Shown: in pieces, positions 1 through 11,599 of the stretch
Position numbering within the stretch: the first letter of the stretch is position 1
Layout of the letters: each line of letters starts with the position of its first letter
Assembly (NCBI GenBank): GCA_036023115.1
Contig: JAYKKT010000088.1
Span: 6,347,001-6,411,000 of the forward strand
Origin: Brasenia schreberi
Lineage: Eukaryota; Streptophyta; Magnoliopsida; Nymphaeales; Cabombaceae
Length of the DNA stretch: 64,000 bases
Direction of reading: 5' to 3'
Translations under genes and position numbers: made by a program
Notes under the pieces: generated by a model
Told to the model about the DNA's origin: nothing
The model's database searches: none
What the model saw: the letters and a program-made list of their open reading frames with translations, nothing else

Positions 1-922
<922 letters not shown>

Positions 923-3900
923 TTACCTTGCTCCCTGCTCCTGTTCGTCACCAAATGGACGTATATGCATCCATTTTGTTGCAGACCATTTGTCTCCCTT
1001 GATTACAGGACATCCACCTGTTTATAACAATTAGAAGCCATTACAAACCAAAGAGGTTCCTTGATTACAGGCAAGAAAATTTGTTATTCTTTTTCTACAA
1101 ATAAATTATTTAGAAAAATACATGCCCTTACATCCCTATGTTTTTAATGTCAATGTTGTTCGAAGGCAAGTCATGTGTGCATGCTCACATGAATTTAGAG
1201 GGCACAATTCGTGACAATCCATGCGTCAGGTAAAATGAACTCTACATGTTACAACTGTAATTAACTATATGAATTGAAGATCAAAACCCAAAATAAATGA
1301 AGATAATTTGTTTTAGTTGAAAACAATAACTAACCATGCAAGCTCAAAGAGTCGGCTGATCCATCAGGATGCATGTTGTAGAAAAGTAAGGCATCCCCCC
1401 TTTGTGGTTGAACAGAAACCCCTGCTTTTGCACACTCGGACAGAAAATTCCACCATGGAACATTGGTGCTGTTCACTTTGGATTTGGGAAACACAGTCTC
1501 CCCACCTTGCTCCACATCTGTACTGTATATCTCAATTAAAATGATCATATATTAGACATGCAAAATAAAGAAAAAGAGAACGATAAAAGTAGGCCATTGC
1601 AAGACGCGAAGACGACGAGGGATATGTTGCTTTTGTACTTAAAAAAAAATCGGTACACAAGACATGATGTGAGTTCAAGATGAAGTGCTTGCTCCATCAC
1701 TCCGTGAATAATTTATAGTATATGTTTATGTTAGGTGATAGTTCTTATTTAACTCAATTATTAAGATATGATAAACATGATCTTGCTTTTCTAGAGTTAA
1801 ATGCTAATGTCACACAAAATAGAGCATATATAATAGCAACTAAGAAAATATGTAGCTGAGCACACCTAGTGTGGAAGGCCTGGTTTTGGTTTTGGTTTCC
1901 TATATAGAACATGCTTCTCAATCGACAAGTATGAGATTTACGTAGGGTTAACTTCTCGAGCGATTGAAAGGTCTAGTGGTATGAACGAGTCGGACCTACC
2001 TCTTGTCAGGTAAGTTTAGGTATTGGTATAACTCTGGGTTCTATGATCATGCCCGAACCCGGCTCTCATTCTATGATCAAACCAAATGTTAGAAAGAAAA
2101 AGGTTACCTTTCAGTAAGGTTTCTCCCTAGAAATTTCGTAACTCTCTCTTATCTCTCTCTCTCTTTTATTTTTAGGTATATATTGTAGATTAAGGGTATG
2201 GGATCCAATTGGGGCATCGGTAAATCCTGTTTCTATTGATTCACAAAATGGCAAAAAGAAATGAAAAACCACGGATGACATATGGTTTCACGAAAACCCT
2301 TTTTGTTTTTCCGACGACTTTTCTAGTCATTGATATAAAATTGATACTAATGGGTGGGGGTTGAACAGGTGAACCCATCAATATCTGATTTTTCATGTTT
2401 CCTGGTTGGAGGAGGTAGAAACAACACTGGAAAAAACGACCTGGTTTCGGGTCAAAGGGCAACTGGTTCAGCTAGGTTGGGATAGGGTCAAGTAAGATCG
2501 GGTTAGGATTCAAACAGGACTCTATTTCGGGTTTGGACTCCAATTTGAGCGTGGTTTGAATTGATGGACTTTGAATAAGCTACAATCCTATACTCTTTGA
2601 TAGTGATCAAACTATAATTGATTTGGTAAAGAAAGTTGAATCTAGGAGATTTTAATAGGATCCAATACTAGTATTTCTGTGATTCGTTTGGTCTCTGGTT
2701 TGGACTCTATTTGAAGCATAGTATTCGTGATTGATTACTTTATAACAAGTTTATCATTTCATGCATGTTTCATAAGGCAATGGGTTGTTTTGCATGTTCA
2801 TGCTTATGCTATATTTTCTAGAGTTAAATACGTGCTTTTAGATTTTTATGGTGCTGTAATTGTTAATTGAATTGCTTTGTATATACAATAATGCTAATGA
2901 TTAAATAATGCAGGAGTCGTATTAAATGAGTTGCATGATTCACACACACACATACGCGTGTGTGTGTTACGAATGACATGCTATTACATTCGAGCTATGC
3001 AGTCGGCTACATGCATGTGTAGTAGGTCTGAGCATAAACATGGCAAGGTGAGTTGCAGACATGGTTTATGGCAGATGGGCATAACTGGGTGGGTGCCTAG
3101 TGAAATTAGCCAACCCACACCACCTATGGACTTTGATTGTTGCTATATGTTTGTGATATGAATGCTTTCAATATGCAAATATGATATTGTTTAGTTGATT
3201 AATATTTCTACATGTATTTGGCTTTTGATGATGCCTGTTATTTGATGTATAGATACCGTAGTTATCATAATGGGCCATTCATATCCACCTATTGTCTGGA
3301 GACAACCTAGCGACTGGCTTTGGATACGTTGATTGGGTACCTGATCAGGTGACAAAGGTTTTATAATGAGATAAAGTTGTACTAATTTGTGAACTAAAAA
3401 AATTGTTATACACGTTTTGTAAATTTTATACATATACGATAAATGTGCAATTTAATTTGATTTAGTGAATTGAATAAAGGTCATTGATGAGTTAACAAAA
3501 CATATTCAAAATGAAGTACCTTGGTGTATATTATTTGCATATGACATTGTGTTAGTCGATGAGTCTAAGAAAAAAGTTAATAGGAAATTGGAACTATAAA
3601 AACATTAGAAAGTAAAGGCTTTCGACTTAGTAGAACAAAAACAAAATATATGGAATGTAAGTTTGATCATTTGGGTACTTCGGAGGACATAAAAATTAAG
3701 ATTGACATACATTACATCCCTCATAAGGAAAGTTTTAAATATCTAAGATTAGTTTTTCAAAGTGATGGAAAAATAAATAGACATGTTATGCATAAAATTA
3801 ATGCACCTTGGTTAAAATGGAGAAGGACATCACGTACTCTATGTAATAAGAAGATACCATAAAGTTGAAAGGTAAATATTATAGAGTAACAATTAGACCT

Positions 3901-6368
3901 GCTATGTTTTATGATTTTCAGTGTTGGACAATTAATCATCAATACATACAAAAGATGTCCTTAGCATAAATGATGATATTGAGATAGATGAGCGATCACA
4001 CAAGGGAAGAATGTATACATAATGAGCTTATTTGAAATAAATTTGGAGTAGCACCAAAGAACGCCCATAAGAAGATATTTGAAACAGAGGATAAATTGAG
4101 AGAAAATCATTTAAGATAGTTTGGACATGTAAAGATGACTAAAGAACGCCCATAAGAAGATATATGAAAACTAGATTATGAAAATGTTAAAAGAGAAAGA
4201 GATGACTACAAAAATATTGAAAATAAATAATAAAGAATGATTTAGTTTATATTGAGTTAGTTGCTAGCAGGACATATGATAGGGGTCTGTCGAAACAAAG
4301 AATTCATGTAGCCGACCCCATCATGTATGGGAAAAATTTTAGTTGTTTTTGTTGTTGTTAGTGAATTGAATAAAGATTTGGTTTATATTTAAAAGTTTTA
4401 TCATCTCACACCTCGTGCTCGTGTACTACGTTCGATAGGTCGGTGTAGTGCTGACCGAGGTGGGGCTCGTGGCCCAAGGTGTGATAGAAATCATGTCTTG
4501 GTCGAAACATAGTGAATCTTAATTAATCTTGTTTTCTACTGGATCCTAATATGGTTGGAAATCTGATACATCAAACCACAGTCCAGATATTTGTTCGGTC
4601 TGGCATGAACAATTTAATATATACATGTTAGGTAACCTAATAACACCCTTAGACATAAATTTTCTGATTTTCCTGGTCTTGAAAGATATACTTTTAAGCG
4701 ATAAAAGGACATGATAAAATGTGCAATTTTGTAACAGCAAGATCATGATCCATTTTTTCATAAAAACAGATTATGTATATATATATATATGTATATATGA
4801 AGACAATATTAAATACATATTGTCTTTTGATAAATAATCTTTCATAAACATTTTTACCATTCTATCTTTGAGATTACCAGTGAAATTGTAGATTAAAAGT
4901 ACTATTGTACTTTTGTTCTTTGTATTTTTACAAAAGTAATGTAAATATCTATCACTAATTTTAAAAGATAAGCCATGGAGATGTTTATGCAAGATTATAT
5001 ACTGAAAGATATTATACATTTAAAACTATTCCTGAGTCTATGCTAATAATAATATAAACTAAGAGGAAGAATTTTGACAAAATGAGCAACCCACTAGTTT
5101 CGCTTGTTTTACGAGTGCTTTCAAGCTTACTAATCAACTTAAAAAGCATACGGGACTTTTACGTCAACAAGAAATCTAGGAACTAAAGAGAAAAAGCAAA
5201 TTATTATATATATATAAATAATCAATTACGAGAGAGAGAGAGACGTACAGGTACATAATCATTGTTGCTACGCGTTGGCCTTGCTCTTTTACGTAAGCCT
5301 TGTCCAGAAACAAATCATAATGGGGTTCATATTTCTGACCAACTTCATAGTGAAGAACTTGGATCCCCTCGCCGTGGTCTATAAATTCAAAAAAAGAAGG
5401 GACCATGTCATGCTCCAGCTTTCACACTTACTGTATTTCACAATCACTGCGTGTTTAAAAGGAAGGGAATATAAAAGAGAGAGATGACCTGATTCATGAC
5501 TGTAAGAGTGTTACGTCAACTCGCCAAGGGGTTAACAGACTAGTGAACAGGCAGGACTTCTAGTTGCCAAATTGTGCATTAAGGGGCTTCTAATTCGAGC
5601 ATGATAGGCCTTATAATAATGTAAAAAGTAAGGTCGTACGATTATGCTTTTTATTACAGGTTGAAGCTTGCATTTGATTACGACGGGTTCTAGTTCCGTA
5701 GTCCTAAACCTCATAATGAAACACACTCTAAGAGCTTGACTCTCGTACTCACTATCACTTCCTAGTGAGCAAACACACCCTATCTAGTTAATTTAGTTGA
5801 GACTCTAATCGGCATTAGGAAACAACATTCTCCGTGATAAATGGTCGCATTTAAGAGAAACTCTTTTTCTTTTTTTGAGGATAGTGTTTAAGAGAAACTT
5901 GTATAATTCAGAAGTAGGTGCCTTTAACACGTACTACCTATAATTTTTTAAGGTCAATCATATAAATGTAGTTCTTACCATAGCAAGGATTTTGGTGCAT
6001 CAATGCACAGCTCAGTGGCGGCCCTACTCATGGGGGAGGTCAGGCACCCGCCTCACCGGAAATTGGACCGGATCAAAAGAGAACATATACAAGAAGTTAA
6101 AACTCTTTGAAAATCTATATGAACTGCCTCGCCTGAATTTCACTCACCTAGACCTCGCCTCCACTGGATTTAGATGTGGATCCATAGTCAGATGAAAACT
6201 ACTGAATCCAGGTCCAATTAGCTTACTCTATGCATCTTAATATTCCCAGATTAGATTTTCACACACTTTCAGCTTTGGATCTGGATACAAATGCTTAGAC
6301 ATAACTAAGGTTGCACTTAGGAGTGAGTGTCTTGTATTCCGTTTCTCGCTCGATACTGCCTTTGTTTG

Positions 6369-6406
<38 letters not shown>

Positions 6407-8129
6407 TGCATGCATGTACACGGACAATCAAAATAACCTATGGCAATGGCCTGCACTTTAGTGGTGCAACCTGATTCTTGTCAATTAAGCATCAAATTTA
6501 GTGGGTTTGCACCGAACTTGAAGCTGCACCTCTTTCTGAACAAGGCTTTTAAAACCTGCTCCAAAAAGTAAAGGAAAAATAGGAGTGCACATTGTGAAGT
6601 ATGCAATAACCAATTACTATATATATAACCTTATGGCCTGCACTGAGAGCGTTAGCTCAACGGCATGGAGATCTAGTGCCGCTTCTCCTGGTGGGGAGTT
6701 CGACTCCCAGAAGGAACATGTGTGGGTGTGTGTTAGGCTTCGGCCTCCTCTTGTAACCCCCAAAAAAGGAAAAACCGACTGTTGACCCTTAGTGGTACAA
6801 CCTGACTTATGAATCGATTTCCAACTTAAACCAGTAACAGCAGAAAGTATTAATGAGCCTAAACTGAATGTTGACTATAATGTTTCACATCTCCAAAAGT
6901 TCAGATAAATATTCACCAAAAGAAAAGGTCGTATAAATGAGAAAAATAAATATAAGATGGAGGATTGTTGTGATATACCGACTGGTACAAAGGAGCAATC
7001 TGCAATCCTTTTCTCAATTCTGCTGACAATCTCGTCAGCACCTCTCTGCAGAAACGCACCAGTATTGGTGCGAGATCTACAGCGCACCAAATAAATAAAT
7101 GAATAAATAAAAACCCATATGTAACGTAAGGAGAACTGCAAAAATTAGTAAATTTCTGAAACGTCAAATTAATAAGAGAAATGAAATATATAGAAGAACA
7201 GAAAAAGAAGGCCAGAGCAACCTATCCACAATACCGTCACCAGTTAGCTTGTTGAAAACCATGGTTCTCTCCATGTGAGGCTTCGCAAGATTTATCAAAT
7301 GGTCAATCTCTTCATTTGACTGCAAGCCATAAAATGACAGTATAAGAAAAGATAAATATGTTCATCATAAGAATGGACAGGAGAGGGGGCGTCCCTCCAA
7401 CAGTAGCGGATCTAGAAACTGTTTTGGGGTGGGGCGAATAGCCTCTTCAACGGTTTCGGGCGGGGCAAATTATGTATTATGTAGCCCATGGAGCTACAGA
7501 CTTTAAGGTGGGGTGAACTCCCCACCTCGGCTCAATGTAGATCCGCCACTGCCGTCCGACTATAACAACCATGGTTCCTTGAACGGTTTCAACATGAAGG
7601 TTCCTTCGGGTAGACCCCTAATGAGATCTGTAGCTCCTCATGGATGCTCTTTCCAACTGAAAGTTCTATGATCAGACAAAGAAATGCAACAAAACCTATG
7701 AAGCAAAGATTCAACTAGCATTAATATCCTAATACGAAGAGTTAAATACAATCTTTGTGAATTTTGGCACCCCATAACACATCCCTTTTTTTGGTGGTCT
7801 TAGGAGGGAAATGAAGTAAACTAATCACCAAAAATTGATGAAACAGAAAAGCTCTCGGCTCCCAAGAAACCAACTCCATCCATCTGGTTGCGGGATCGAG
7901 AACCCACCTGCAAAAGGCAACATTTTAACAAATGCAATTTTGAGTTAAAACCAACCATAATATAGCATTCCTCTGTCCTAGACAGAAAGTGGAACATGCA
8001 CACTCGAACAGTCTTTTTGCACCACCACTACTTTTCCACCATAAGCCACTCCAATCACCCTCCCCCATCTACCCGTTTTGTGATAACAGCGGCCATCCAT
8101 AATCATCCTTCCCTACCCTCTCTCTCTAC

Positions 8130-8208
<79 letters not shown>

Positions 8209-9109
8209 TATCATGCTATACTTGCCCACTCTTTACATTCATTCAAAAGTAGAAACTGTATCATCTATAAACTAGAAAAGAGTATTTAAAAATAAAAAAT
8301 ACTACCACTGAGATCCTTAGCTCTCGGATAGAGCTCTCTGTTGCCCAAATGGCAAGTTCAATTTTTTATTCTTTGGAGGCCGGTGGGGGCTGGGTCCTCC
8401 CATTACAAAAAAGAAAGAAAGAAGAGCATACAAATGATGTCCACGTCCCAACTTATAAATGGGTGTTAAGAGTGCACGAAGGAATCACTCAATACACACG
8501 CTTATGCATGTGCGTGTGCACACACACATAATTAGATGTAGTTGATGGTAGTGGTGATAGCATTCATCATGTTATTGGTATAAAGAAAGTAGAGACAGGT
8601 GGCTGAGGCACTTATGGATGGCTTCAGCATGTTGAAGGGGATCAAACACGATATATCTATGAAACTCGGTGCTTAAATTCCACTTACTCTTGTTCTAGAC
8701 AAAGAAGGGCGTTTGTGCGGTATGCTAAGTGTGGAGGTGCACAAGTGCACATGAACCATTATACATCTCCTCTATAATCGAGAAGGCCATATTGCATCTT
8801 TTGACCGAGAAATAGAAAAGGATGATGCAAAAAGGAAAAAAGAAAAGTAAGAAAATGAGCTATCAGATGAAGCAAATGCCAAAAACTAAAATAAAAACGA
8901 ATTTTAACAAAGAGTTGTGAGAGAAGAATCTAATACGTCTTTGCTCGATGATAAGAAACATGATGGGCCTCTTGGCTCGCGTCCGACGAGAACAAATGCC
9001 GTGCAAGGAAGAGAAGACTGCCAAAGGAAGTCGCAAAAATCACAAACAGGGTCGGCGAGCTTATCGATCTGCCCTTCCCTTTTCTTGAATGTTTTACAAC
9101 TCTCACCAT
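923..9109 (-). CDS. P4H: Prolyl 4-hydroxylase, membrane-anchored, 7 exons
   Basis: Encodes a 2-oxoglutarate/Fe(II)-dependent prolyl 4-hydroxylase, which in plants hydroxylates peptidyl proline of cell-wall glycoproteins (extensins, arabinogalactan proteins) in the ER/Golgi. Exons in coding order: 9109-8937, 7907-7829, 7319-7222, 7076-6979, 5378-5249, 1522-1335, 1017-923. All junctions are GT-AG and all phases agree, giving 286 residues and a TAA stop. Residues 1-18 are basic and 19-36 are a hydrophobic signal-anchor. The family motif SWEPRAFLFHQF is in exon 2. The metal-binding His-Tyr-Asp is H169/D171 in PHYD, the distal His is H255 in LHGG, and the 2-oxoglutarate lysine is K265, ten residues on, as in the family. 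The last exon reads KWMHIRPF and stops soon after, so no ShKT domain is visible. AG|GTAACT at the stop also resembles a donor, so a further exon cannot be excluded. The introns carry SINEs, MITEs and an RTE LINE. Confidence 0.93.
1960..2075 (+). repeat. Possible tRNA-derived SINE in P4H intron 5
   Basis: GGTCTAGTGGTATGA resembles a tRNA A box and a GGGTTC stretch about 60 bases on resembles a B box, followed by CCGAACCCGG. The B box is degenerate and no tail or target duplication is visible. Confidence 0.25.
3480..4357 (+). mobile_element. RTE-type LINE, 5'-truncated, in P4H intron 5
   Basis: An 878-bp LINE fragment flanked by an 18-bp target duplication, TTAGTGAATTGAATAAAG, at 3462-3479 and 4358-4375. 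The start codes for degenerate reverse transcriptase, including a changed F-A-Y-D-I-V-L catalytic motif (family FADD). It then covers the C-terminal region (RWFGH-like) and ends in the family tail: a CCGACCCCATC...TATGGGAAAA segment and a run of TTG/GTT units. Several stops and frameshifts make it dead. It is in antisense to the host gene. Confidence 0.85.
6013..6166. mobile_element. Possible hAT-type MITE in P4H intron 4
   Basis: Starts CAGTGGCGGC and ends GCCTCCACTG, imperfect inverted ends about 154 bp apart, matching the CAGTGGCGG ends of many small plant hAT elements. I see no 8-bp target duplication, so the boundaries are tentative. Confidence 0.4.
6369..6405. repeat. (CT)n(CA)n microsatellite
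   Basis: About 9 CT units followed by about 9 CA units, inside intron 4 of the prolyl 4-hydroxylase gene. Confidence 0.95.
6645..6778 (+). mobile_element. tRNA-derived SINE
   Basis: A box TTAGCTCAACGGC at 6652-6664 and B box GAGTTCGACTCCC at 6696-6708, spaced as in a tRNA gene. A non-tRNA part with CTTCGGCCTCCTC and an A-rich end follows. It is not a tRNA because the acceptor ends do not pair. It lies in intron 4 of the prolyl 4-hydroxylase gene. Sequence like its flanks (TGGCCTGCACT and TTAGTGGTRCAACCTGA) is present uninterrupted at 6443-6475, like an empty site. Confidence 0.75.
7401..7551. mobile_element. hAT-type MITE in P4H intron 2
   Basis: A 151-bp element with near-perfect inverted ends: CAGTAGCGGATCTA at the left and TAGATCCGCCACTG at the right. 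The flanking octamers CCCTCCAA and CCGTCCGA agree at 6 of 8 bases, consistent with an old 8-bp hAT target duplication. It has no coding capacity. Confidence 0.75.
8130..8204. repeat. (TA)n(TG)n(AG)n compound microsatellite
   Basis: Three consecutive dinucleotide runs in intron 1 of the prolyl 4-hydroxylase gene. Confidence 0.97.
8309..8424 (+). mobile_element. tRNA-derived SINE, degenerate
   Basis: TTAGCTCTCGGATAGAGCT looks like a tRNA D-arm/A box and CAAGTTCAATTTTT like a decayed B box. The 3' part, GGTCCTCCCATTACAAAAAAG, resembles the tail of the SINE at 6645. It lies in intron 1 of the prolyl 4-hydroxylase gene. Confidence 0.5.

Positions 9110-9152
<43 letters not shown>
9110..9152. repeat. 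(CT)n run directly upstream of the P4H start
   Basis: On the gene strand this is a (GA)n run that ends at the start codon (9109-9107). It therefore lies in the 5' untranslated region or, if the in-frame upstream ATG at 9199 is used, encodes a Glu-Arg repeat. Confidence 0.95.
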
Positions 9153-9199
9153 TCCTTGCATGTAAGATCATGTCCCGGAAAATTACATGTTAATGGCAC

Positions 9200-9408
9200 G
9201 CTCGGAAACTCCTAATAGTAGGTGGTTATGGCAGGGGTTATGTGAATTAATGTTGTAGTAAATATCCTTATAGATGACTGTAGCATTAAGTGTATGTTTA
9301 CATATTTCATCTTCTTCTCTAACGCATTTCTCCGAACATGTGGTAGCATGTTGGAAGGATGACTACGAGAACACCTCTATTATTGAATGCAAATTGACAA
9401 AAAAAGGG
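9200..9408. promoter_or_regulatory. Upstream flank of P4H, no clear element
   Basis: Position alone suggests the promoter region of the minus-strand prolyl 4-hydroxylase gene. I do not see a convincing TATA box at a fixed distance. Confidence 0.25.
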
Positions 9409-9453
9409 CAACAACAATTAAGTCCTTATTAAATGGGATCGGTTACATGAATT
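9409..9453 (-). mobile_element. RTE LINE 3'-end fragment
   Basis: Read on the minus strand it matches the end of the local RTE family (CATGTAACCGATCCCATTTA, then TTAATTGTTGTTG) in diverged form. Only the last ~45 bases remain. Confidence 0.55.
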
Positions 9454-9689
9454 TCATAAATTCTTCGTTTTCACAGAACTCAATCAGGAAAATGTATGTA
9501 GAAAAAGTTAGAACTCATTGATTAATTCATAAATGCGCACTCGACATATCATTATTTACAAGAAGAGACTAAAGTTCACAACAATTACATTAGACTCCCT
9601 TTCTAATTTGTATACGTGAGACAGCACATGGAGCTGGGAAATATGCTTTTATGTATTTTGGTCGAAGACACCTGCTTGTGAATTTTTCA

Positions 9690-9796
9690 AGGAAGGGGAG
9701 GCCGAGAATAGGTATGTGTACCCTGGGCGTCGAACTCACTGCCATCATTGCGTAAGTCGACAGCCCTAGCCAGATGAACTAACTCCCTGAGTGCAC
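9690..9796 (-). mobile_element. tRNA-derived SINE, minus strand
   Basis: On the minus strand it has A box TAGTTCATCTGGC (9781-9769) and B box GAGTTCGACGCCC (9737-9725), followed by a TCTCGGCCTCCCC segment like the SINE at 6645. Confidence 0.6.
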
Positions 9797-9888
9797 CTGG
9801 CGGTAAGGTTTTGTTAGTAAGTCTATAAGTTATATTTAAGTTCCTCCAAGGCTTTTATCTTCATAGAAATATTTATGATCGACTCCTA

Positions 9889-9970
9889 AAGCGCATTAGC
9901 TCAATGACAGGGTGTTCTAGCGCCATTACTCGACTCCTAAAAGGTGCATGTATAAGTGTGTGTGTGTTTT
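9889..9970 (+). mobile_element. tRNA-derived SINE fragment
   Basis: GCGCATTAGCTCAATGACA matches the A-box region of the SINE at 6645. CTAGCGCC and the following GTGCATGTATAAGTGTGTGT also align with it, but the B box is damaged. Confidence 0.5.
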
Positions 9971-9989
9971 TTAAGCTTTCTGCTTTTAA

Positions 9990-11590
9990 TATATTAAAAA
10001 AATTAAAAATAGTTATGATTGAATATTTATTTTATTTATTGTAAGCAATAAAAACTCATACTAAATGTTGACAGAAAAGTTCGAAAGATTGTGCTTTTCT
10101 TGATTGCACCTGGTTATGACTTGTGTGGTCCTGCCAGTCGGTCTACAAGTTATATTTACGTTCCTTTATTGAAAAAGAAAATAGAAAAAAAGAATAGGAG
10201 GTTGATTCGAAAAAAGTTTATGTTGATTTGGTTTAATTTTTATTCTTTTTTGGGTTAAAATCTTGATAAAAATATCTCGTAAAGTTCCTAGCAATGGAAG
10301 AGATGTGCCTTTGCATGTCTTTCCCGATAAAAATGCCGCATTTCACATCTCTGTCATAGTTGGAGATGCGGCTTATATGAAGTCTTCAATGTGGGAGACC
10401 GTTTCTCCCATTTTGAATTGTGTCGTGTTTTCATAATGATTTTTTTATTGTATACGATGCATTCATACACATACTAGAACTATCTCTTGTATGATACAGG
10501 AGATCTAACGTTGTAGCAATTTGATTTGATGACGATAAAAGAGATAGTTCAATTTGCATTTCTATCTATCGGTTATCTATCATAAGTAATTGGATTTGAT
10601 GACGATAAACTAGATAAGTTATCATACTAGAACTATCTCTTTTATTTCTATATTATACTAAGGATTGAATATTATACATTTTTATCTTTGTTTTTATGCA
10701 ATGCAAATTTACTTACAAACTATATAGTTATGTGAAGTGCTTAGACAAAATGCGTATAAGTTGTTGAGACACCATAGTTGCATTCAATGTTTGGGTATTG
10801 TGGAACATCACAAGCAAGATCGAGTAGTTCGACCATCAAAAGGCTATCTATTAAAAATAGACTGCCAAAGCCTCATATGTATAAGGTATAATATAAGCCA
10901 TGTGACTATACTTAGGAGGCGAAACATTAATATTGTTTTGAGCTTGAGCACTTTGGCATCCCAATAAAGTATTCTCATTAATACAACGAGTTCTACATGT
11001 GATATACTACTAAAATACATCAATTTATTTTAAGAGAGTCTATTAGTCATTTGCATCAGGTTTGTCCTCTTCTAGTTAGGCAACATGATACATAATTCTT
11101 TATATAGGTAAATTAATATCTGTCTATATTATCTTAATATTTTATTTTTTCTTGATTTGATGATAATACTAATGTTTCTCATAATTATTTTCTTCTACCA
11201 ACATCTTACCAACATACTTGATACACTAGCACCAACTTTACAACACCTGAAATGCATGCCACGCCTTTATCAAATGACCCTACATTACTTGAATTGATAG
11301 CGACATATGAGAAGTGTTGCCAACAAGTACATCTCTATAACAATAGATGATGGTGAGGATACAAGAGCTGGATGATCTATGCACTAGTTTTATGACTTGT
11401 ATTTGGGGTTTTGGATTTATTTATTTATTTTTTATTACATATATATGATATTTGTTATAAATGATATTTTGGTTCCTTATTTTTCACCCTGAATATAATC
11501 CAACAACTGAATTAAAATAATGAGTTCAAAATAACTATAACTACAAAATATAAAAAACATCTAATCCTCTTCCTCATATCATGTACAATA
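9990..11590. other. AT-rich intergenic DNA, no gene recognised
   Basis: No domain or RNA gene recognised. It contains the short direct duplications at 10470-10641. The lower end may belong to the MULE element that follows. Confidence 0.4.
10470..10641. repeat. Local interspersed direct repeats
   Basis: CATACTAGAACTATCTCTT occurs at 10470-10488 and 10623-10641. GATTTGATGACGATAAA occurs at 10523-10539 and 10593-10609. The outer pair brackets the inner pair, suggesting a local duplication or a decayed small element. Confidence 0.8.
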
Positions 11591-11599
11591 TATCTCTCG

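Noticed and set aside
8904..9199. Separate plus-strand or alternative-frame proteins rich in Ser-Leu or Glu-Arg
   Set aside because: They are translations of the GA/CT microsatellite and shadows of P4H exon 1.
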